A stretch of 64,000 nucleotides of DNA. Origin: Rheum nobile. Lineage: Eukaryota > Streptophyta > Magnoliopsida > Caryophyllales > Polygonaceae. The position numbers and the translations under genes were made by a program. The notes below the pieces were generated by a model. That model was not told where the DNA came from and did no database searches. It was given only the letters and a program-made list of their open reading frames with translations. The stretch spans positions 1,302,001-1,366,000 of the forward strand of contig WOAB01000321.1 in the NCBI GenBank assembly GCA_027886185.1, written 5' to 3'. This document shows, piece by piece, positions 11,290 to 20,521 of this stretch (position 1 is the stretch's first letter; every line of letters begins with the position of its first letter).

Positions 11290-12443
11290 TTCTGAAAGTT
11301 GATCTTGTTTATAGCCGAAATGAAAGAATCTTCAATAAGGGGAGATTCTTCTTCCTTTCGTTGAGAACGGGAGATGGAGTTAGGACTCTTTGAAAGTTCT
11401 AGATGAGCAATTCTAGCTTCAAGTTCAAGGTCTTTGGTTTCATTTTTTAATGATTGATTACTGAGGGTTTCAATGTCTCTTTTGAGTCTATTAACTTCAG
11501 TTTGTAGATCTTTCAAGGTAATGGAGGAAAATATCTTAGTAGGAGATTTCTTATTAATAATTTTGGAAATACTAAAAGGTTCTTCAAGTAAGGGTTGTTG
11601 TTGTTTAAATATTAGTTCTTTTAGCTTCATGAAGTATTCTCGTTTTATTTGAGGATCTTTAAGGGTATCAATAAGTTCTAAAAGGGCCTCTTTTTCATCA
11701 CTTTTGGTGATAACATTGCAGAATTGGGTTGTTCCTGAGTTCTCAGATTCTGAAGTATTAGGAACACAAAATTCATTCTCTGAATCCTCCAAAAGGATTT
11801 TAGTGAGTCTATCTTTTAGGGTACTGTCGTCCTGACAGATTTCATTGATCTTTTGTTTGAGGCTGTAATTGTTTGCCTTATGGCCTGGTTTTCCACATTT
11901 ATAACAGATAATCTTTTTATCAGTCTTTCTTGGTTGGAATCTTCTTTTAGGTGGATAATTAGATCTATCATAATTGTTTTCTGGACCAAATCTTTTGTGT
12001 TTTTTTTTATAAACCTTTTTATCTCTATTTGAAGGGGGTTTTATTTTGGCAAGGCCAAAAGCCTCACAAAAGTTACCTAGTTCTTTTCTTCTAGATCCTT
12101 TTTCTCTTCCATATTTGGCCTGTATTTTCAATTCGGAGCAAAGGGCTAATCCTTCTTTTTTGACAAAAGTTGTTAGTTGACCATAAGTCATGTCTTTCCA
12201 CGGAATTTCCTCTGTTTGAATTTTGTCTTTTATTTTCTGAATTATTCTATCAGCAAATAAGTTTGGAAGACCTGTAACAAAACATTCCTTCCAATAGTCC
12301 TTATTGCAATCATTTCTTTTGTAGACGTAAGATAGGAAAACATCTTTATACCACCTATAGTCACTAAGGGTTCTACATCTAAGATTAGAAAGGATCTCTC
12401 TGTTGGCTTGGATTTCCTCTCTAGGGTTGCCTATGAAGTGCAT
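11268..12443 (-). CDS. Copy B: coat protein C-terminal half with zinc knuckle
   Basis: A 391-codon frame. Residues ~15-80 carry a block typical of plant pararetrovirus coat proteins (ILSNLRCRTLSDYRWYKDVF and ECFVTGLPNLFADRI). A basic region follows, then a knuckle CYKCGKPGHK in which the fourth ligand is Tyr and not Cys, then an acidic, coiled-coil-prone tail (LKDLQTEVNRLKRDIETL). It encapsidates the viral DNA and sits between movement and protease domains. It joins the upstream MP/coat frame by a frameshift at ~12435 and runs into the protease frame at 11268. Confidence 0.8.
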   Translation of the reverse strand: MHFIGNPREEIQANREILSNLRCRTLSDYRWYKDVFLSYVYKRNDCNKDYWKECFVTGLPNLFADRIIQKIKDKIQTEEIPWKDMTYGQLTTFVKKEGLALCSELKIQAKYGREKGSRRKELGNFCEAFGLAKIKPPSNRDKKVYKKKHKRFGPENNYDRSNYPPKRRFQPRKTDKKIICYKCGKPGHKANNYSLKQKINEICQDDSTLKDRLTKILLEDSENEFCVPNTSESENSGTTQFCNVITKSDEKEALLELIDTLKDPQIKREYFMKLKELIFKQQQPLLEEPFSISKIINKKSPTKIFSSITLKDLQTEVNRLKRDIETLSNQSLKNETKDLELEARIAHLELSKSPNSISRSQRKEEESPLIEDSFISAINKINFQNCMFILP

Positions 12444-13111
12444 ACTAATGGTGTATATAAGTTGGTGGACAGGTTTTGGTTCTCCATCATCATTGTAAAA
12501 TTAAGGATCTCTTCTCTTTGAAAGGAGGATAAAGCATTATCCCACCAGTTTCTAAGCTGGCCTGTGAATCCAGTGGTTAAAAGTGAAAAACAAGTTTTGG
12601 GGTCTTTTCTTCCAATTGTATAGGCAATATTAGCCATACCCATTTCTTGTAAGGTGTTGAGCATTTCATGTTCAGACTTTCCATCTATATTCCATTCATA
12701 GATAGATTGTCCATTATAATCTGTGGATCTGAACTTAGATCTTTCTTCATATTGTAGGTCAGGAGGAGTAGATCTAGGATAGAAGTTTCTAGTGTCTGTA
12801 TTTCTAAATATTTTTCTATGTGCATGCGGCCTACCGTGGTCATGTCTAATTTCAAGAGTCTCTAGTATAGTAATATCTTCCCATTTTATAAGCTTGGGAG
12901 TAAAGATTGTAGATCTCTCAGTTTCAAGTTGTAGGAGGATAGTTTCTCCTCTAGGGACAGGAGGTACTATACACTTGGGATCTATGCAGGAACTTAGAAT
13001 TCTATAATGGAGTCTGTAGATTATAACGAAATTTTTTGAAACATTTTTGAACCCCTTTTTAAGGAGTTTAATATCAAGGGTAAGAGTACTACTGATTCTT
13101 GGATATGTCAT
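12431..13111 (-). pseudogene. Copy B: movement protein C-terminus fused to coat N-terminus
   Basis: A 226-codon frame. The first ~95 residues match the central and C-terminal movement domain seen in copy A; after RHDHGRPHAHRK it becomes coat-protein sequence, including YEWNIDGKSEHEMLNTLQEM and GFTGQLRNWWDN, a conserved caulimovirid coat block. The movement protein's basic C-terminal tail present in copy A is missing at the joint. A frameshift at ~12435 separates it from the rest of the coat protein. Confidence 0.75.
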
Positions 13112-13507
13112 ATCAACTGTGAAATTAGGAGAACAGTTGAAGAAGATGGGGCCATTATAGATATTGGTCTGGATAATGGCAATTAAAGAGTCTTTGTAAT
13201 TAAGAAGTCTTTCATCTCTCAGGGCTATAAAGACTGGGGTGTCTATTCCTAGTCTAGCTAAAGGTTTAAGAGCAACTTGAATTAGCCCTATGTGAATATA
13301 TCTATAGTTCTTTTCTAGGTATTTTCAATAGCTATGGAAGATAATAATTGAAGAGTCAGTTGTTCTTTGTCAGGGCTAAGTGTCTCTTCATGACTCTTAA
13401 TACTAAAGGATATTTTGAAGTCTGTCCATCCTATTCTATAAATGGATTGTATGGACTGTTGTGGTATGTTCCAATCAGTATGATTTTCTTCGTACAGACT
13501 TTCATAC
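13112..13507 (-). pseudogene. Copy B: ORF1 N-terminus and movement-protein start, frameshifted
   Basis: Minus-strand translation matches the copy A/E N-terminal region (NIPQQSIQSIYRIGW) followed by the movement-protein opening. One base is missing from the A-run near 13320 (gaaaatacc where A has gaaaaatacc), breaking the frame. The region begins at a leader joint, ggttcaatttggtatgaaag, so the initial codons of ORF1 are absent. Confidence 0.7.
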
Positions 13508-13965
13508 CAAATTGAACCCAGGTAATCATAGTGATGAAAGATCTAGGAAGAAAGCAATAAAGCCGAACATAGTGAACAGTAATACAAAGATTTATTAGGT
13601 GAATAGTAAAATGAACAGTGAATTTTGAATAGTAACTTTTAAATAGTAAAAACTATGAACAGTAAACGTAATAGTGACTATTTTGAAAAACTTAAAAACT
13701 AAAGCAAGAAGAGAAATATGAACTGAAAACTTAGGACTTTTATAAGATCATAATAAACTTACAGAGACTGTTGTACAGGACTATTATTGTAAACTTGAAA
13801 AAACGATCTTGTGGAGTTTCAAAGAACTTCAAGTGAAGACTTCTAGCTTAGGGGACTATAAGAGAGAGTGTTTTTGAGAGTGTTTCTCAACACATGAGAG
13901 TCTAAATTCTGATGCCTCTAAACAACTGAGGGCTTTTCCTTTTATAGAGAGGGGGAGGGTCTGAA
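13508..13965 (-). promoter_or_regulatory. Pararetrovirus promoter and leader (copy C side)
   Basis: Close copy of 8222-8690: a TATA box on the minus strand near 13940-13948 (ctataaaagg) and ~430 bases of AU-rich leader ending at cctgggttcaatttggt. The end resembles the first bases of the usual plant retroelement primer site TGGTATCAGAGC, but the joint cuts it. Confidence 0.6.
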
Positions 13966-14643
13966 TCCTTTTGTCCGTACCAATTTTTGGTACTATTCCT
14001 TCATGGGTGAGCTTTCCTGTTGTGAGTGGGTCTTTTGTCTTCTTTTCTTGTGAGTGGAGATTTGATGGTGGAGCTCCTGTTGTGAGTGGAGTCTTTTGTC
14101 CGTTGCTGCAAGTGGAGTCTTTTGTCTGTTGCTGCAAGTGGAACCTTTTGTTTTGTTAATCTCTTTTCTTCTTTCATCGGTCTTGTAATGGGCCTTTTAT
14201 AGGAATTCTTGGGCTTCTTCATATTGGGCTTTTCTTGTTGGACTGTTCTTTTCTTGTTAGATTGTTCTTCTTCTTGTTGGTCTTTTTTGGGCTCTTCTTC
14301 TTGTTGGTCTTTTATGGGCTCTTCTTCTTGTTCTCTTCTTGTAATGGGCTTTTGTCTTCTGCTTCTTGATAGGCCTATTGTCTGTGGGCACTTCTTCTTG
14401 GGTCTTTTATTAAAGTAACAAAATGTACAAATGAGATAATCTTAAAAACAGCCTAGATTACCCCCCGAAATGAAAACATAAAATCAAAGCATAAGTTCTT
14501 TTTTCTTTTCTTTCTTTTTTTCTTTTCTTTCTTTTCTTTTCTTTCTTTTTTTCTTTTCTTTCTTTTCTTTTTTTTTCTGAAATTAGATAGGACTGTTTTG
14601 ATTACATGGCATAGGAGTCTTTGGAGGGTAGTAGTCTGGCATT
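13966..14643 (-). other. Copy C: 3' noncoding region
   Basis: Same block as 8691-9384, with the gtaccaatttttggtac palindrome at ~13977, degenerate tcttcttgttgg units, and an expanded pyrimidine tract at ~14500-14578 (longer than in copy B). The 93-codon and 73-codon frames here are translations of the repeats and not genes. Confidence 0.7.
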
Positions 14644-15669
14644 CTAAGTGTCCCTGTGAGTATCTGGGATGCTAACGTCGTCGCTGTCATCCCAGTCTTC
14701 CATATCATCATCTACATGTTTGAGTTCATCATCCAATGAGATGAATTTGTCTATTTGAATGAACTGGCCATCTCCACTGAATGGTAGCCAAATTCTCCAT
14801 CTTTCTGAGACCCAAATTTGCGTGTAGTGTCCTTCTGCTACTAGTCTTTTGTTCCTCCATCCTCCGTCAAAGTATGCATTCTTGTAGAAGAGGTTAAGGT
14901 CTTGGTGGCGTCTATAGAGCTCATGTTCTTCAAGTACTGTGAAGTTGGAGGGTTGTAATCCTATCCAATTTCTCCAGTCTTCTTCCTTGAAAATGCCATG
15001 AGAAAGGTAGATTACCTTCTTTGAAGGGACAATTGTGAATTTAGTCACCCTTGGGAGAGTTGCTTGGATGTAAGCAACTGTTGGTCCAAACGCCGCCATG
15101 TTTCCTCCAATAAGAAGGAACTTTTCACCAAATGCTTGTAGGGCTTCTTCAACCTTTCCTTCTTTGTCGAGAAAAAACCCAATGTTGTGGATCATTCCTA
15201 AATGAAAGAATTTTAGGATAAGGTCTCGTGGCATGGTGCATCTGTTAAGGAAGAGTAGGATTTTGAGTAGTCCTGGTTCCATGATTGTTAGGCCGTCTCC
15301 TAATGGTCTAAGAGTCAGAAGTTGCCGAACAGTAACTCCCTGGAAATTCCATCCTAGTTCTTTAAAGTGTATCATCTTGATCTCTTTTTGGGCCTGTACT
15401 AGGTCTGCCAGATGGTTGTCTTCTGTCTTTTGTACGAGAACTTCTTTCCCCTGGGGCCAAGCATCGAGAAGTGGTGTTAACGCTTCTTGTGCTGGTGTAT
15501 CAAGGAGACAAGCTTGGAGATTCTTCCAACGTCGTCCTGTGGCAAGAGTGACTTGTTCTCCCAATCTTGCATTCTCTTTTTCTTTCTGTTTTATCTCATT
15601 TCCATTTTCATGGAAGTAGATGCTAAGCGCATTTAAGCAATGTACTTTTTTGCTCGTGGCATGGGGCAT
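14644..15669 (-). CDS. Copy C: ORF2, uninterrupted C-terminal 341 codons
   Basis: The frame opens at an internal Met (MPHATSKKVHC) and runs 341 codons to the normal ORF2 stop; the first ~101 codons are missing because copy C joins copy D at ~15690. Features: Lys/Glu-rich segment near residue 25, a Leu-rich middle (LLTLRPLGDGLTIMEPGLLK), GMIHNIGFFLDKEGKVEEAL, an aromatic block (ERWRIWLPF) and a strongly acidic tail. The protein is unknown to me. The open frame over 1 kb in a relic suggests ORF2 was under selection in the virus. Confidence 0.78.
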   Translation of the reverse strand: MPHATSKKVHCLNALSIYFHENGNEIKQKEKENARLGEQVTLATGRRWKNLQACLLDTPAQEALTPLLDAWPQGKEVLVQKTEDNHLADLVQAQKEIKMIHFKELGWNFQGVTVRQLLTLRPLGDGLTIMEPGLLKILLFLNRCTMPRDLILKFFHLGMIHNIGFFLDKEGKVEEALQAFGEKFLLIGGNMAAFGPTVAYIQATLPRVTKFTIVPSKKVIYLSHGIFKEEDWRNWIGLQPSNFTVLEEHELYRRHQDLNLFYKNAYFDGGWRNKRLVAEGHYTQIWVSERWRIWLPFSGDGQFIQIDKFISLDDELKHVDDDMEDWDDSDDVSIPDTHRDT

Positions 15670-15689
15670 GGTAGGAAGCCTCTAAAGGT

Positions 15690-16420
15690 TATCCGTGGAA
15701 AGACATGACCTATGGTCAACTAACAGCTTTTGTCAAAAAAGAAGGATTAGCCCTTTGCTCCGAATTGAAAATACAGTCCAAATATAGAAAAGAGAAAAAG
15801 GATCTAGAAGAAAAGAACTAGGTAACTTTTGTGAGGCTTTTGGCCTTGCCAAAATAGAACCCCCTTCAAATAGAGATAAAAAGGTTTAATAAAATAAACA
15901 CAAAAGATTTGGTCCAGAAAACAATTATGATTGACCTAATTATCCACCTAAAAGAAGATTCCAACCAAAAAAGACTGATAAAAAGATTATCTGTTATAAA
16001 TGTGGAAAACCAGGCCATAAGGAAAACAACTGCAGCCTCAAACAAAAGATCAATGAAATCTGTCAGGACGACAGTACCCTAAAAGATAGACTCACTAAAA
16101 TCCTTTTGGAGGATTCAGAGAATGAATTTTATGTCCCTGATACTTCAGAATCTGAGAACTCAGGAACAACCCAATTCTGCAATGTTATCACCAAAAGTGA
16201 TGAAAAAGAGGCCCTTTTAGAACTTATTGATACCCTTGAAGATCCTGAAATAAGACGAGAATACTTCATGAAGCTAAAAGAACTAATATTTAAAGAACAA
16301 CAACCCTTACTTGAAGAACCTTTTAGTATTTCCAAAATTATTAATAAGAAATCTCCTACTAAGATATTTTCCTCCATTACCTTGAAAGATCTACAAACTG
16401 AAGTTAATAGACTCAAATGA
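15690..16420 (+). pseudogene. Copy D: coat protein C-terminal part with intact zinc knuckle
   Basis: Copy D starts inside the coat gene (match to WKDMTYGQLT of copy B) directly against copy C with opposite orientation. Early frame breaks remove the basic region. The knuckle at 15992-16033 reads CYKCGKPGHKENNC and keeps all four ligands, unlike copy B. The 104-codon frame 16106-16420 is the acidic, coiled-coil-prone tail and ends at a TGA where copy B reads Arg. Confidence 0.75.
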
Positions 16421-17186
16421 GACATTGAAACCCTCAGTAATCAATCATTAAAAAATGAAACCAAAGACCTTGAACTTGAAGCTAGAATAGCTCATCTAGA
16501 ACATTCAAAAAGTCCTAACTCTAGCTCCCGTTCTCAACGAAAGGAAGAAGAATCTCCCCTTATTGAAGATTCTTTCATTTCGGCTATAAACAAGATCAAC
16601 TTTCAGAATGGTATGTTCATATTACCATAAAAATAGAAGACTTCATTCTTTCTACAGTTGCTCTCATTGACAGTGGAGCAGATCTAAACTGTATTTGTGA
16701 AGGTTTAATCCCTTCAAAGTATTACCATAAGAGTCATGAAAAGATCCTTAATGCTAGTGGTAGTAGAATGAACCTTAGCTACAAGATTCCTAAAGCCTCT
16801 ATTTGTAATGAGAAACATTGTTTTAACAACTCCTTCATACTGATAAAAGGCTTGAACCAGCAAATAATCCTAGGAACACCCTTCCTGACACAAATATGTC
16901 CGTTTACAGTAGATAGATACGGCTTACATACTGAAGTAATGGGAAAAACACTTAGTTTTGAGTTCATTTCCTCGGTAGAACAAAATGACATATCTACCCT
17001 ATAGTCCGCATCCATTAGCAGAACCATAAACCTTATAACTAAAGAACTCGATAAAATAACCTCCAGCAGTCTCTACAGGGAAGTAGATAAAAGATCAATC
17101 CCTTTAGAGCTTATTAAAGGTAAAGATCTTGCTGGTTTTTACGATGAAGTTTTAACATGTTTTCAATTTTGAAGGATAAAAACATG
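16421..17186 (+). pseudogene. Copy D: protease region
   Basis: Continues from the coat tail. The protease signature LIDSGADLN lies near 16660-16690, in another frame from the later part; the frame 16768-17004 carries the IILGTPFLTQ block and stops at a TAG at ~17002 where A and B read Gln. A further TGA precedes the end. At 17184 the ATGA stop/start overlap with ORF2 is kept. No RT sequence is present. Confidence 0.72.
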
Positions 17187-18466
17187 AGTTCCCCAAAAGA
17201 TAAGGGAAAGGAAAAGGTTGAACCTTTACCCTCCTTTCAAGCCACATTTGACAGACAGACTCTACAAAATTCTATTAAAAAATTCCATTCAGAATCCTCT
17301 CGAGGATTACAGACCTTCTCTACAAAACATACATAGTCTAAAGGGGAAACGTCCAAGCTCCATTTTGGAAAAGTTGACCTAATAGTATTCCCTTTTAGGG
17401 ATAATAGAAAGTTTAAACCACTACAGGGGCTTATGCTCACCATAGAACAGCAGTGCCTGCTGGATAACCTTTGGAGGATTCCTACCATGCCCCATGCCAC
17501 GAGCAAAAAAGTACAGTGCTTAAATGCGCTTAGCATCTACTTCCATGAAAATGGAAATGAGATAAAACAGAAAGAAAAAGAGAATGCAAGATTGGGAGAA
17601 CAAGTCACTCTTGCCACAGGACGACGTTGGAAGAATCTCCAAGCTCGTCTCCTTGATACACCAGCACAAGAAGCGTTAACACCAATTCTCGATGCTTGGC
17701 CCCAGGGGAAAGAAGTTCTCCTACAAAAGATAGAAGACGGCCATCTGGCAGACCTAGTACAAGCCCAAAAAGAGATCAAGATGATACACTTTAAAGAACC
17801 AGGATGGAATTTCCAGGGAGTTACTGTTCGACAACTTCTGACTCTCAGACCATTAGGAGGCGGCCCAACAATCATGGAGCCAGGACTACTCAAAATCCTG
17901 CTCTTCCTTAACAGATGCATCATGCCACAGGACCTTATCCTAAAATTCTTTCATTTAGGAATGATCCACATCATTGGGTTTTTACTCGACAAAGAAGGAA
18001 AGGTTGAAGAAGCCCTACAAGCATTTGGTGAAAAGTTCCTTCTTATTGGAGGAAACATGGCGGCGTTTGGACCAACAGTTGCTTACATCCAAGCAACTCT
18101 CCCAAGGGTGACTAAATTCACAGTTGTCCCTTCAAAGAAGGTAATCTACCTTTCTCATGGCATTTTCAAGGAAGAAGACTGGAGAAATTGGATAGGATTG
18201 CAACCCTCCAACTTCACAGTACTTGAAAAACATGAGCTCTATAGACGCCACCAAGACCTTAACCTCTTCTACAAGAATGCATACTTTGACGGAGGATGGC
18301 GGAACAAAAGACTAGTAGCAGAAGGACACTACACGCAAATTTGGGTCTCAAAAAGATGGAGAATTTGGCTACCATTCAGTAGAGATGGCCAGTTCATTCA
18401 AACAGACAAATTCATTTCATTGGATGATGAACTCAAACATGTAGATGATGATATGGAAGACTGGGA
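17184..18466 (+). CDS. Copy D: ORF2, near-complete with one early stop
   Basis: ORF2 starts at the ATG overlapping the ORF1 stop. A TAG at ~17336 interrupts the N-terminal ~50 codons; from 17433 the frame is open to 18466, where the acidic tail breaks off (after DDDMEDW) and joins copy E noncoding DNA. The annotated open frame therefore continues artificially to 18653 with ~60 non-viral codons. It matches copy C closely. Function unknown. Confidence 0.75.
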
Positions 18467-19180
18467 GCACTCAGCTGGTACTATTTCTTCATGGGTAGAG
18501 TCTCCTGTTGTGAGTGGAGCACTCAGCTGGTTTTTTCTGTCTTCTTGTCTTGGGTGGAGTGCTGAGTTGGACTTTTGTCTTCTTGTCTTGAGTGAGGTAT
18601 TTTCTTCTTGTGAGTGGGTCTTTTGTCTTCAACTGCAAGTGGATCTTTCTTAATTTTCGCAGAAGGTGGAGTCTTTGTTGGACTTTTGCTTGCTGCAAAA
18701 ATGGTGGGCCTATTCTTCTGATGGACCTGTTCTTCTTTCCTTGTTTTTGTAATGGGCCTTTAATCCGTTGTGTCTTGATAGTGGGCCTGTTCTTCTGATG
18801 GGCCTGTTATTTGTGCCGGAATGCTGAGCGAGTTTTATGGGCTTATTGTCTTTGTGATAGACATCTGAGCCTTTTGATTTGTTGGTCTTTTCTTCTTGGT
18901 CTCTTCTTGTAGTGGGTCTCTGAGCCTTTTGTTTTGTTGGGCTCTTCTTCTTTCTTGATGATGGGCCTATTGTATTTGTGAGATCTTCATCTTGGGTCTT
19001 TTATCAAAGTAACAAAATGTTCAAAGGAGATAATCTGAAAACAGGTTAGATTATCCCCCAAAAGGAAAACATAAAAAGAAAACATAAGGACTCTCTTTTT
19101 TCTTATTTCTTTTTTCTCTCTACATTTTCTCTCTTTTTGAACAAAGGACAATATTGTTTACATAGCATATGGGTCTTGTG
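18467..19180 (-). other. Copy E: 3' noncoding region
   Basis: On the minus strand this follows the copy E coding region. It is recognisably related to the A-C noncoding block: the stretch around 19010-19090 (tgttcaaaggagataatctgaaaacagg) parallels 9186-9262, and the 18477-18520 region parallels the ggtactattccttcatgggtgag stretch at 13990. It is more diverged than A-C are from each other. It stops at the inverted joint with copy D. Confidence 0.65.
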
Positions 19181-20350
19181 CGAATTGTTCTGGATCATCC
19201 GCCGGAGAAGGTGGCGGAGTGGCGTCAGGGTCTTCGCAACTGTTAGTGACACTTTGCTTTTCTTGAGCCAGATACTTTTGAAAGGCTTGAAAGGCTTCCC
19301 ATTGTTTCAATTGTTCAATCTGGTTTTTTGAAAGGTAGGAGAAGGGTTCTTTTGTGGAGGAGGAGTAGGAGCTGAAGTAGTGGCTTTGACTGTTGTATCA
19401 TTAATCGACAGTCTCTGGCCTTTCTGCTGGAAAAACAATTCTACTTTTGCAACTGTTATAGTGGAAATAATAAACGTCTCCCACCAACGGACTTTGAAAC
19501 GGCGACAAAGTGTAAGGGGATAGCTTTGTGGTTGAATTTGTAGGGTCTCATAAGTCCAGCAAATGATCCATGCAATACCAAAATCGCTGTGGAAGCGAAG
19601 AGATTTTGTGAAGGTTCTGTCTTTGGCATGGATAAGGTAGGAGGAATAGGCTCTTTGTATTTTTTCTGGGTAAATTTTCTTTGAGGCTCCAAAACCAATC
19701 CACCACTCATAGAACCAAATTGGGAAACCCTGGGGGCAGTGTTTGTCAAAAAAGAAGAACCATGAATGATTGAATGGCCTAAGTAGGAAAGTTCTTTCCC
19801 AAGCATCTTTGTAGTCTTGGTAAGAATACCCTGGGAGATTAGGAATGGCATTTGGAAGGGAGAAGGACTTTAGGGTCTAGGGGTAAATCCAGTCAGAGGA
19901 GACCAAGACATTGAGTATCTTGCATTTTAAGAAGGAGATGCGTGAGGGGTCTATTGTACACATGGTGTGAGATATTTCTGCCGAGCCAGAGTCAACAAGG
20001 ATGAATTCATAGAATTTTTGGGTTTTTGAGGGGGTATCCGAGAACCAATGAAGGGTAGGAGGAAAGAGTCTTTTTGTGTAAAATTCCAGCTGGTCTTTTG
20101 AAATGGGAGAATGTTCTGGCGTGAGGTAAACTGAAGTAATAGGATGTGGTTTAAGGAAATATTGGAAGTAAGAACTGTCCCTTTTGGGATCTATTTTGAC
20201 AGGAGTCTTTGGTGCCACATGGGCTTGGTTATAGGGGAGAGCTGGGAAGTTTGAGAGAGCTTGGAATCTGTTATGCACTGGGACCAAGGAGGAAGAGGAA
20301 GATGGACTGATGTAGTCCTGGGGAGTCTGTTTTCTATCTTTAGGATCCAT
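19181..20350 (-). pseudogene. Copy E: downstream ORF, petuvirus-like, frameshifted
   Basis: Two main frames, 19877-20350 (157 codons, MDPKDRKQTPQDY) and sequence through ~19180 in a shifted frame that translates to aromatic-rich blocks such as PIWFYEWWIGFG. It is unrelated to the ORF2 of copies A-D. From memory, aromatic WFY.WW-type blocks occur in plant pararetrovirus polyprotein annotations, but I cannot name the function. Stops near 19877 and 19853 break it. It begins ~16 nt after the small upstream ORF. Confidence 0.6.
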
Positions 20351-20365
20351 ACCTGAGGCGGTCTT

Positions 20366-20521
20366 TTATAGGAAGGTAAGACTTTCTTTGACTTTCTTTT
20401 CAAGCTCTTGCAGAAACTGGCAAAGTAAAGGATATTCGTTAAGATCAAGTAATTCTCTTATAGGTGGTATCCAGAGGCTTTGTTCAAGTCGTGCTTTGCA
20501 TCTTTTGTAATGATCTCTCAT
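20366..20521 (-). CDS. Copy E: 51-codon ORF overlapping the pol stop
   Basis: The pol frame ends TGA at 20518-20520; an ATG at 20519-20521 overlaps it as ATGA and opens a 51-residue Leu/Glu-rich frame (begins MRDHYKRCKARLEQSL) ending TAA at 20366-20368. The arrangement is the same as the ORF1/ORF2 overlap in copies A, B and D and suggests coupled termination-reinitiation, a known strategy of caulimovirids. The product has no motif I recognise and could be a link of a larger ancestral protein. Confidence 0.55.
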   Translation of the reverse strand: MRDHYKRCKARLEQSLWIPPIRELLDLNEYPLLCQFLQELEKKVKESLTFL

